From Globomyces pollinis-pini (taxonomy: Eukaryota > Chytridiomycota > Chytridiomycetes > Rhizophydiales > Globomycetaceae), in assembly GCA_025399215.1 (NCBI GenBank), contig MU621169.1, positions 1 through 64,000 of the forward strand: a stretch of DNA of 64,000 nt, written 5' to 3'. Within the stretch, counting starts at the first letter, position 1. Each line of letters starts with the position of its first letter. Position numbers and translations under genes: made by a program. Positions 1 to 10,030 of the stretch are shown here, piece by piece. The notes beneath the pieces were generated by a model. That model did no database searches. It saw only the letters and a program-made list of their open reading frames with translations, and was not told where the DNA came from.

Positions 1-462
1 CCTTTTACTGCCATCTTGGACTGCGATATGTTTTTTATGTGGTTTGGAAGGTTTAGTGATTGGCGTTGGATTCGATTTTTCGGAAAATTTGGTTCCGTTC
101 TGTTGGATGATATCTTTTGACGAATGATGTCGAATTTCTCTTAGATTTTCGTTTCTCATCATCTTCGTTTCATTTCTATCATTGAACATGTACTTGGAAT
201 TCCTTAATGGTTCTCTGTTTGTCTGCTAGTTTCAACGGTTCATCGTCAACTTGACCCTGAAATGTTTTTTGACTGATATCATATATATTTTAGTACACTT
301 CTTTCAAAAGAGGCATTGACTATCGCAATAACTGTTTTCATGAACATACTAAAAGTCAGTCAGTGCATGAGGCTTGTTAAAGAAGGATGAGTTTGGTTAG
401 TTCCTTGTACAACCTAACGTTTTCTATAAATTAAGGAATCTTGATTAATTCTTCAACTAATC
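1..462. other. Non-coding stretch, no gene recognised
   Basis: I see no conserved protein, RNA gene or repeat in this left edge. Reading frames are short and unrelated to known families. The right part is presumably the promoter of the cysteine-rich microprotein that starts at 463. A gene continuing from the left of the window cannot be excluded. Confidence 0.4.
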
Positions 463-597
463 ATGCCATATAAAAGACAACCACCACCACAGGTCATAGT
501 TATTAAGGAAAAAAGGAGAGGTGGGTTCTGGACAGGATTTTGCCAAGGCTGCTTGTGTTGTTGCTGCCTCGATTGTTTGTGTTGTTGTTGTGATTAG
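463..597 (+). CDS. CYSTM-family cysteine-rich membrane microprotein (44 aa)
   Basis: A 44-residue ORF with no intron. The layout is that of fungal CYSTM proteins: a Pro-rich N-terminus (QPPPQ at residues 6-10), a hydrophobic-basic stretch (VIVIKEKRR, 11-19), an aromatic/Gly turn, then a C-terminal run in which 10 of the last 18 residues are Cys (LCCCC and LCCCC blocks either side of LDC). CYSTM proteins are tail-anchored membrane modules linked in yeast and plants to stress tolerance and metal or redox buffering. That role is inferred here from family resemblance only. It lies alone upstream of the convergent peptidase gene ending at 745. The codons of the Cys block are almost all TGT, as expected in an AT-rich genome. 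Confidence 0.7.
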   Translation: MPYKRQPPPQVIVIKEKRRGGFWTGFCQGCLCCCCLDCLCCCCD

Positions 598-744
598 CTA
601 TCAATAAATATTATAATGTATATATGTCCGATTTGCAACGAATTGAATCAAATTCTTTATTTTAAATAACCAGACGATGAACTAAACTCCCAAGTATTGT
701 TCCAAAAGCCAGTAGCTAAAATACCACCTAATACTTAATACATA

Positions 745-3700
745 TCATGCATTACCAGCACCCTTAGTTCCTCCTTCAACAATCCCGTCAGCAGTCCAAC
801 CTGTACTTGGGTCACCATATTCATTCCCTACAATCAAGTAATCAGCTACTTGAAGACCGGTCTGAAATGGAATTGACCAAGCAGCACGTAACAGTCCAGA
901 TTCATCGACACCTGTCACAAATAGACATAGCCTTGTTCGTGCTTGAGATGGGGCCAAAAATAGAGCACCAGTTCCTGGTTGATCAAACGTATTTCCACCG
1001 ATTTTGATTCCCCCATTAGGTGTAAATGATACTACGGTTAGTGTTTGGCTTGAATACTCAATTTCGAAGCACCACCTTGAGTTCTGCGTAGAGTGTAATA
1101 ATTGTCTCTTGGATCACCTAACACAATCAAATTATATTTTGCAGATATTCCATCCAAAACATCAATATCCTTGATTATTTGAGTAGAACCTCGCCCAGCA
1201 ATGTACCAATTCTGCGCAATCTGTCTTGCTAGTTTACGATAAAGGTATATATCGGAAGTCGGAGCGGTTGGAATAACAATTCTAAATGGCTCTGAAAAAA
1301 TTAATGAGATTGGCCCATATGTTGTTGGATTTCGTTCTCGAGAAATCCAAAGCAAGTCAGATGCAAGCTATGCTGTTAACATATTTATAAATTACTTCCC
1401 ATCCTTCCTCCGTTTTCAAGTAAGAAGGCCCTGCTTCTTCAGGCGGTGTCAAAAATTGAGTGCCATCTATAGACCAAGTGGTGATATCACCTTGACGGCT
1501 GTCTTTGACGAATCCGAACCTACGCACATTTGATGTTGTTAGTTCCCAATGATTGTTATGAATCCGATGAACTTTAATAGTGGCAAATCTATTATCAACT
1601 ACACAAACACATTACTTGAATGGAACTTCAAGTTGTAAAATTCTGATACCACCTCTGGTTCCACTTGAGGCAGGATTCAAAGTGGCCACGGTAAATGGGT
1701 TTGGCAGTTTTGGTAATGATAGTTTGGGATTGATATTCGGATGAATTATATCATTCAAAAAATGAGTTGCAATATTGTCGTTTAGAATTCCGGTATACCA
1801 ATGACCTTTACCAGGGTCTTCCACATACCTGATAGAATTTAGTTTTCCATTCCATTCATTGATCATTCGAAACAGTCGGCGAGTGTGGTAAGCTGGCACA
1901 TTATCATCATCACCGCCTGATCGTGCTAGAATTGGTATCCCACCCTATTGCTTAGAACATGCTTAACTTACAAGGTTGGCTGCATAAAGATCCAAGTCAT
2001 TTTCACTAATTGATGATTCCATTATCTGCGATTAAATATGATTCATTACTCCTCTCATGATGGGGTCCGTATATGCAAAGCCCAAATGTAAAAAGTAAGG
2101 CACATACAATTGAATTTTCGTATAACCCGAAGCAGGGATCACTAATTGATCAGAAAAGTTGTATACCAGCTAGTGTTCGGTCTGGATAATGACTGGCACA
2201 CCACCAAGCACCATGGCCACCGTTAGAGTGTCCAACAAAAATTAAACGTTCAATTTGGGGTAAATAGTCCATCTTTAAAGACTCTGGAACCCCTGGTGCA
2301 AACCTTAGTGCATCAATCGATGCATCAATGTTCTTATAAGAAGGTCCATGCCAATCAAATCCCCTACGAATAAGTCAAATATAAAACTACCATGGCGTTC
2401 TACCAGTAGCGAAAATAATCTATGTCATAAACCAATTTCTCTTACCCAGGCATACTCTTGTCTATTCACAGCATCAGTCCAAAAATTATTATCGTTAATA
2501 TCCACCCCAGCACTAACGAAATTAAACAACAGTTATACCCATGTAATGCAACAACGACTGGACATTTCTTCTGTTCAAAGTCATTACAACCAATTTTTGG
2601 AGGTTTTACGATAGCTGTTGAAATATATTAGAATAAGTTCTTACTCACCTTCTTGAATTGCATTATCAAAACCATCAAACGTAATTCGATAAGATTCAAC
2701 ACCCCAAGTATGCCGATTTAATATAAAGGTTCCAACACTTATTGTGAATATTTCTTCTTGATCATTATCATATAACAACAATTCCAGCGAAATTGTCCCA
2801 TCAAAGTTTTTTGGAACACCAATAAATTTAAACGGGACAGCAAATACTTGGCCAGGTGCCAGCATAATTGTATACATTGTTTTTGAATTGATTCGTAACT
2901 GCGATTGTTAGTTAATGTAATGACAAACCTCTTGTCCACTAGAGTCTTTAGCAACTACACGAATAACTTGTTTCCACCCTCGTTCTGTATTTACATCATA
3001 TTTTGCAATCTGTGGCCTTTGAGATAAGGGCAATGGTAAAAATCCATTTTTTATGGTAATCGAACCGTATTCTGTTATTAATTTATCGTCCATCAATTCC
3101 GGTAAAATTGTATCGTTAGGATACACTATCATGCCTAAATTCAAATCTGGTATGATTCGTTTGATTGATCCAGTAAATGACAATTTTGGAGGTGTTGAAC
3201 CTCCATGAATTCTAACATCCAGAACCATACAAATATATATATGGTGGGTTCCTGGAGTTAAATATACAGATGATTCTGCGGCATGTTTGTACCCAAATGG
3301 ATTACCCGGATAAGCAAAGTTGTCAATTTTAAAAGTGATGGGACCGTCAAATTGAAACAAATATGTTCTACATGATTATCGTATGTTGTGGTTCTTTTAC
3401 CCTTCATCAACAATCGAGAAAGTAGATCTGAAATATATTGAATGTTGAATTGCAGTCCATCCAAAGGAATAACGTAAATTTTCCCAGCGTATATTCTCAT
3501 AAATCAAGTTTCCCACTATTCCATCTGGACTAGTTTGTACTCTTTGCCATTTTACATATCCACCTACAGAATGAGTAGCTTGTATCATACCTGTAGAGTA
3601 ATTAACAATACATTTGAAAACCATCTGCTAATTCTGAAGTATATTCTTCTGTTTCTGAGTATTGAAGATTTTCAAATCCTCCTAAATATTATTATTCTAA

Positions 3701-3931
3701 TTTGTTTTACCATATGAACTCAATGGATCGTCACCCAGCTCTCTTGTTCCGTGAGGAAATGGCCCCAGAGCCTTTTTGGTCAGTTCAGATAGATACCTAA
3801 GTCATTAAGCACGAATTAGGACTAAACCTCCCAATCCGTTGGAAACAGAGTTGCAGTGACCAATGAAGCTAATAGTATGGTGATCTACTGGTTAACCGAA
3901 ACTCCCAAACCAGTGAGTTTATGAGTAACAT
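745..3931 (-). CDS. Secreted S9-like prolyl oligopeptidase/alpha-beta hydrolase
   Basis: Multi-exon gene read leftward from ATG 3931. Exon 1 and exon 2 give a clean signal peptide (MLLINSLITILLASLVTA), followed by WEALGPFPHGTRELG and then GGFENLQYSE, matching fungal secreted S9-like hydrolases of about 900 aa. A beta-rich N-terminal half covers about 2640-3700. The catalytic half has an oxyanion-region LHGAGVD (about 2510-2560), the nucleophile elbow GHSNGG (about 2220-2240), a probable Asp loop in ARSGGDDDN (about 1905-1930) and the His in GKGHWY (about 1800-1815). The C-terminus is VADYLIVGNEYG followed by a Gly-rich tail. At least ten introns, most 25-34 nt, were placed by keeping the homologous frame. 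One is the double intron at 3772-3827. The protein probably acts in the secretory pathway or outside the cell; substrate unknown. Confidence 0.8.
3772..3827 (-). other. Back-to-back intron pair (31+25 nt) in the S9-like gene
   Basis: On the minus strand the exon ending PTDWE is followed by a complete GT..AG unit (3827-3797, 31 nt) and immediately by a second complete GT..AG unit (3796-3772, 25 nt), then the exon ALGPFPHG. Reading the second unit as exon gives a stop codon after three codons. Family conservation of the WE-x-LGPFP junction requires both units to be removed. Confidence 0.75.
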
Positions 3932-4167
3932 TGCCTGCAATGAATTAATTTTGATTCAACGATACTTAATTTCTAATCGAATTCTGTGACCTGGGAAACT
4001 GTATGTGATCATGACCTACAGCCCACAGATGGCAACGTTTTTCCGAGACATTAAATTTCAACAGTGATCATAAAGATTCAGTTCTAAATTATATTCAAAT
4101 TGAAATAGAATCATTAAAAATTAACTATATTGTACTGATTTAATAGATGAATGCCAAGTTTATTAAC

Positions 4168-4701
4168 TTATTCGTCATCTTCATCTTCTTCGTCTTCAGC
4201 GTTATCAATGTTATAATAACGTAATTCGTAAGAAGTTTTGCCGTTGGCAACAGCACGGAGCCATTCCTTAAGACCGTGTTTCTTCAAGAATTTCTTGGTC
4301 AAGTACTTGACGTAACGTTTGGCAAATGGAACATTTGGGGCAACAGTGACGGTGATGATGTTGGCAGCACGAGTGATGGCGACAGATTCGGTCAAGTTAC
4401 CGGTACGACCACCAACCTTGATGCGATCGTGAAGGAATTTTTCCTAGACATTAAATACAACAAATATTTTACGAAAGCAGCAATGTCGAAGATACCATCG
4501 GTAGCAGCTTTAGAAGCATCGAGGGTGAATTTGGAAGGAGTCTTCTTGGTAACCTAAAACAATGAGCTTCTTGTCCTACTCGTTGGCAGTTGAGCAAACG
4601 CATTTAAGCTACTCTTTTGTCCTGAGCAAAGTCAAGAGGCAACTTCAATGGATCGTGCTGCTGCATTAAAGTTCACTTACAGTTTTCTTGGTAACAGCCA
4701 T
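4168..4701 (-). CDS. RPL22: 60S ribosomal protein eL22
   Basis: Three exons. Exon 1 encodes MAVTKKT; exon 2 [25 protein letters not shown]; exon 3 [17 protein letters not shown] through the typical eL22 core ([34 protein letters not shown]) to an acidic tail EDEEDEDDE. This is a component of the large ribosomal subunit that contacts rRNA domain III. Total length about 125 residues, normal for the family. Intron 1 (4554-4680, 127 nt) is long for this genome and sits right after the start, as is common in fungal ribosomal protein genes. Intron 2 is a standard 29 nt. Codon use is noticeably richer in G/C-ending codons than its neighbours, consistent with high expression. Confidence 0.95.
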
Positions 4702-4966
4702 TTGGAAAAGTAAAGATTGATACGTAAAAAAAAAGAATTAAACTCAGCGTGGCGTGTGGCTTCCTCGGGGAATTTTCAGTTTAAGGGATTATTGTATTTA
4801 TCATTCAACACAGAATGGAATATACCCATTTGTATTAATGCGAAATAGAAATCAACACACTGATGGTGTTTTTATCCAGAAAAATAACTGTAAACCAAAT
4901 AAAAACCGTTATTGAATGGAAGGTATATTAAACTACGTTGCTTAATCACGTTAATAAAGTTGAACA

Positions 4967-6130
4967 TTAATTCCGATCACGCCGTCTATCATGAACATCA
5001 TCTCTGTCACGTCGTCTATCATATGAATCACTACCATATCGACTCTTCTGATAATCATCCTTTTTGCTATCTCTTTTGTAATAATCAGCATCATTGTCTT
5101 TTTTATCATAATTATCACTCAATTTATCCCTACAATTACGTTTAGTGATATTGTACCTTTGGCTTTTTCTCTTTTCTTCATGCTCATCATCACTGTGAGA
5201 TTTCACTCTCTTTCGATCACGAGATGTCCTGTTTAAGATTAGAAAATGAAAACCCACGTTTCTAAATCATCAGAGTACTTTCGATGCGACTTTGATTTCT
5301 CTTTTTTGGCTTTTTTCGATTTCTTCTCTTTTTTAGACTTTTTTCGTTTCTCGTCTGCTAAATAGGCGTGCATAGGATCATCATAATTTACTTCTTCTTG
5401 ATCGCTATCCGACTTCTTTGCGTCCGGATTTAAATGGACAGGTAAAATAGCCTATCAGGATTAATAATTTTCCTACTAAAATGAAAAGGGTGCGTGTATT
5501 CAAAAAGGTTGAATCTGATTATTACATTACGGCGCTCTTTCTCCCTTTGAAGAAATTCCTCTTCATCCTCCTTCTCACCCTTTTTGGGCCCTTTATATGA
5601 TAATACATGATCCACTCTAACAATTCGATTTAATATCTGGCAATAATAAGATCTAGTACAAAATACCTCCACTCTATTCATTAATCATCCAGATACACAG
5701 AATACCCATTAAAGTTATCTACACTAAGCACAGTAGAACGTTGATCCTCAAATCCTACCAAATTAGAAAGTAAATATACATACCAATAAAACAAAATCCT
5801 TTTGATTTTCCAGTTGCTTTATCTCTAACTAGATTGATGTCGATTACCTCCCCAAATCTGATTTAGAATTAAACTTCCTCTGATTCTTACTGGGAAAACA
5901 TACAAATAAGATCACCTTATCTTTAGATAAAACTTCATACCTTCGGTGAGATCAAAAGGCAATCCTCCAACGTAAATATACGCAGAATCCTGAAATTAAA
6001 TATCAGTTTATACCTTGAATTGGTCATGCCATGAAGCAACTCCTATCAATCCTTTATCCAGTTCTATCTGGTTCAGTCGTTGAATATCTCGAATGTTGCT
6101 ATGGTTCAGCTCCTTCAAAACTTACTTCAT
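4967..6130 (-). CDS. IST3: IST3/Snu17/RBMX2-like RRM protein (RES complex, spliceosome)
   Basis: The start is split by an intron: ATG-AA at 6130 joins, after a 27-nt intron, to NIRDIQRLNQIELDKG. One RRM follows: RNP2 in SAYIYVGGLPFDLTEGD, RNP1 in KATGKSKGFCFIGF, then EDQRSTVLSVDNFNG and IVRVDHVLSYKGPKK. This is diagnostic for RBMX2/Ist3, the RES complex subunit that contacts the U2 snRNP SF3b region and promotes first-step splicing of short or weak introns. The C-terminus is a long Lys/Glu, Arg/Asp and Ser-rich tail (about 4967-5400), as in metazoan RBMX2 and longer than in yeast. A 25-nt micro-exon (LICMFS) lies between a 25-nt and a 33-nt intron near 5880-5930. The gene is head-to-head with the next gene, with only 25 nt between the two ATGs. 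Confidence 0.9.
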
Positions 6131-6155
6131 TGTAACGAAAAAAGTTTTTAGAGGA

Positions 6156-8100
6156 ATGTTCAACATGGACTTCACTTCCAAATATATTCAAGGATTGGAA
6201 GAAAAGCTACAACTGTACAAGGATATAATGTTGGCGAATGATGAAAAGATCCACCAACTGAAGCAACGTTATTATCAGCAATTAGAACAATCAAATTTAT
6301 TGGAAGTTACCTCCCAATCACCTACATTAAATTTCAAAGAAGAAAATATGTCTCCAAAAATATCTACGTATTCGGTGCCGGGAGTTGCTAGTAGCCAAGA
6401 TCTTGGTATTGTCCAGAATGACGATTTTGAAATGGAATTATGGACAAATATGATGGAAGATACCAATCCCGGTTCGGTCAAACTATTAGGAAAGAAAAAA
6501 TATCTGTTGATTAAAGAAGCTATTCAACAATTCTTGATTGATCAGTTGGGTATAACCTTAGGAATTTCATTATTTAGGAACTCAAGCATCAAATTGTGTA
6601 AAGTTAGACCCAAGAACAGGTCAGTTAGAAGAATGTATACCAATTACTTTATTATCTTTATTTGATGAATGGTTTTCTGACAAGATATCGAGTGGACTCC
6701 TTTCGGACGATTATTCAGTATATTTGTCCCTATTAATATTAGCCTAATCCCAAGCAAAGTAATAGAAAGAGTACTTCAAGTGTTTCAAAAGCTGAAAACG
6801 CAACAGATTTAAAAATAACGGCATATTCAGTCTTGTTAAGACAATCATTCAAGAATTTTAGGACATCTACTATTCATCGAGATGCTACCGAACTATTTTT
6901 AATGGAAAACAATGAAGAAAGCAAATTGGTTAAGGGTTTTAGCAACCATTTGGTATTAGGGGTTCCAAATTATTTAGCAGACTCTTATTTGGATTACATG
7001 CAAACCAAATTCAACTTGAAACTTGTAGACTCAAATATCACAGTGGATGAAATATCTGGTAGCAATCAGCGATCAAAACGAAGTTCCAGAACTGAAAGTG
7101 AATTTGACTACAATCTAGATCAAATGGAAAAGTCCAATTCGACATCGAAAAGCTCTATATCCAAATCAAAAAGCACGAGTAGTAGTGAAATTGATTATGT
7201 ACCATCTAAGAAACGGGAAAAATCATCATCGACTTCGAGTGAACCCAAAAGCATAAAAGTGAGTGTTCAAAAACGACCAAAAAAAGCCAAAATTGAATAT
7301 AGTGATGATGAATTGGTGCCATGGATAGGTATATAAGATTAAAGGTAACAAAAATAGAAGTCGTACAAGAAACATATCCAGATTTCTATTCTATGTTTCC
7401 AAACTCTACTGAACTATTTTACAACAATTATCTAAAGCAAATGAACATCAAATCCAAGATACCAACAGGAATGATCCCTAAAACCACCCAAGAAGATTTT
7501 TTCCAGCAATTCAAAGTCGAGTTTGTAAAGGAAGATTGGACCTGGTTAACAAAAGAACAAAAAATCTCTACTACAACAATATCAGAACAAACTATTCCCA
7601 TTGAAAATTTAATGCATATACAACCCACCAAAAGTTTCTATGATATCTACCCGACAAAGTATTCGGAACTACAAGGACTAAAGAGTTCTTGCTGCATTGG
7701 GATGACTATGGATCTAATCGGATGGAGAAATATGGTGACCGAACTCGATCCTAATTTCTTCAAAACATATTCACATGTCATACAACGATACCTCCTTAAT
7801 GGGATTTTACAATTTCTCGAAACAGAACTCACTCCATTTGGTATACTATCACGAGTGGTTTTTGAATTGGATTCTTGTTTATTAGTATATATTCCATCGT
7901 TTTTGAAATCTCAATTTGGAAATTGGTTTCGATACCATTTGAACAATTTGTTTGTTAATTTTAAAATGGTGGAATTGAATTGGGTGATTTATTCAGATGA
8001 TGATGGGTTGGATGATGTGGATGAGGATGAAGATGAGTTGGAATCAGTAATAGATGATGATGATGATAATGGATTGGATGGATTTACATCGCATAGTTAA
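6156..8100 (+). CDS. Unknown protein, Ser/Lys-rich centre and acidic tail
   Basis: I do not recognise this family. Four exons, joined by 28-nt (6551-6578), 25-nt (6718-6742) and 29-nt (7328-7356) introns, give one continuous frame from MFNMDFTSKYIQGLEEKLQ to the stop at 8100, roughly 620 residues. A predicted coiled coil lies at the N-terminus (residues 5-45). A mostly globular segment follows, with GTQASNCVKLDPRTGQLEE and CIPITLLSLFDEWFSDK. Next are a Ser/Lys/Arg-rich linker (about 7070-7300; KRSSRTESE, SKSKSTSSS, KKREKSS), a second globular half beginning EVVQETYPDFYSMFPNS, and a tail of about 35 residues that is mostly Asp/Glu. The basic linker and acidic tail suggest a nuclear protein; no enzymatic motif is visible. 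An alternative start is the internal ATG at 6165. Confidence 0.65.
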
Positions 8101-8253
8101 TAATATATCTTTCGACGTTTCTCATTGTGCTTACTCTGTCGTTTAGTAATGTTTCCAATGTGGAAGATTGGTAAGAGTGAGACTCAAAAAAGTCATTGTT
8201 TAGTAAGCTAGTGTATCAAAGTATATTTAATAAGAAAAAGGAAATAAATCTTA

Positions 8254-9712
8254 ACGTCTAGCCCCATAGTTAGACTCAGACATGGATGCCATAGCCGAAT
8301 CGCTCAGTAAAGGATCACGGATTTCCCAAGTATTATTCTTACATCCAACTGCAAATTCTAAATCCTCTTTTGTAATAGAATCCCAATATTTGTAGACCAT
8401 CATAACAGCCAAGAGATTGAAGATTGTAGAGAAAAACATCCCATCGAGGTAATGCTTTACAACATTGCATATGGTGTTTGAGAACACAAAAGCAACTACT
8501 TGGGCACAAATAGCAAAAGAGGCTGCTAACATGATGTCAACTATAAAATTAGATGATTGTTCAGTAATATGTGATGAAGTTTGATAAAATGTATAAGTAA
8601 AGGTCACTAGATGACGATGTTTAGTTTGGAATTTGTGAGCCGTAGATTATTTGTCAAATTTGAATTTCCAATAAAAACATCCTGAATGTTATTTATAAAA
8701 ATTAAATGAAAGATCCTCTTTCTTATTATGCATATAAATAACAAAGTCGTATATAATGACAAAATAAAGCGATTGTGAAAGTAAGTGTGTAGTAATAGTC
8801 GGTGTAATGAGATTTAGAGTCCAGAAGTTGTTTAAAATCTTTGTTCTACTTTATATTTGCAGATCCGGTTCCCATTTAAACTATAGTAGTTCGATATGTG
8901 AGTGTTTTAGTCTGAGATTGCAAGAGCTTTGCAATTGAACAAAGACAAGTATGGTCTGGATGATAGAAATAGTACAACAATAGAATTTAATACTTACATA
9001 TAGGGGAGCGTTCGTTCAGGGACGAAAAAACAAGGATGATCTGTAATACAAAGTAAATGAAGACAAAAGCAGCACCAAAGACAAAGTATAAAGTCCACAT
9101 GATTGCAGGGTTAGAAGAAGAAAAGCCAAAGATACTCTTCATTGTGGCAATATTAATAAAGTAGGAAGCAACAAAAATAACCAATGTGGAAATTCTAAGC
9201 AACTAAAGCAAGTTAATCAATAAGATCGATACCCATAGTGATTTAGGGGTTCCATCCTCTATGAATTGGAAAGGAACAAATCCATTGACGAAGAGACACC
9301 AAAGTGTAGAGATAGCCAACGAGGAATGAGTGGCAACAAAATACTATGATTAGAAAATGGATCATACAGGATAGAGGGATGAAGAGAATGGAATAATTCC
9401 GGAAATGACTAAGAATTCAGCAACAATAGTGACAGCATATAGGTAGAAGAACAGGACAATTTCTTTCCTTCCGACAGCAGTGAATTTGAATTTGATATGA
9501 GAGATCATGATAGCTGTCATGATGAGAGCGATTATATGAATGACTAGAGTAGCAGGTTCAAAAATGAGTAAACCGATATCAATATTTCTAGCATAGCAAG
9601 CAGGTTCTTTACCACCGTTGATGAGAGGACAAAAAGGAAGGGCGATTTGGTTACAAAAGTAGTCAAACGAACCAAATGAGAAAGGAACAGGAGCAGCTAC
9701 AATGTAAGACAT
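8254..9712 (-). CDS. CHS7: Chitin synthase export chaperone (Chs7 family)
   Basis: Starts at ATG 9712 with SFGSFDYFCNQIALPFCPL, followed by the family hallmarks CYARNIDIG, IFEPATLVIHIIALIMTAIMISH and KFTAVGRKEIVLFFYLY. The C-terminal block ICNVVKHYLDGMFFSTIF..LAVMMVYKYWDSITKEDLEF is near-diagnostic. Seven hydrophobic segments can be counted. Chs7 is an ER membrane protein needed for folding and export of class IV chitin synthases, so it ties this genome to chitin cell-wall synthesis. Two introns are 24 and about 30 nt. A third (8607-8997, 391 nt) lies before the last exon and is among the longest in the window. It contains no internal AG|GT unit structure that I could see. Confidence 0.93.
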
Positions 9713-10030
9713 TTGTCAAGAGAGAAAGAATTCAGAAGGGGAAGGAAGGATATGTACGCCACTGTTTACAGCCCATTGAGTGGATTGTTGGGATGGACTT
9801 ATAAGTAGAAGTTATTATAGAGTAATCCAATGGTTTGTAATGATCTTCAAATTCTTGCCTTTATTAGAGTGTCATGTATGTCCAATTTGAATGAAATTGA
9901 ATGCGATGGGAACAAACTGTTTCAATCTTTGTTTAGTCTACTGAAACACCACAATTAATTATAACCACGAAATCAATTACTAACACCCATATACCACGTC
10001 TTCTTTATCACCACAAACTGAATAAATATC
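9713..10030. promoter_or_regulatory. Shared divergent upstream region of CHS7 and ABC transporter 1
   Basis: This 318-nt spacer separates two divergent start codons. It is AT-rich, with no ORF, RNA gene or repeat I can support. It presumably holds both promoters; no specific site could be assigned. Confidence 0.4.
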
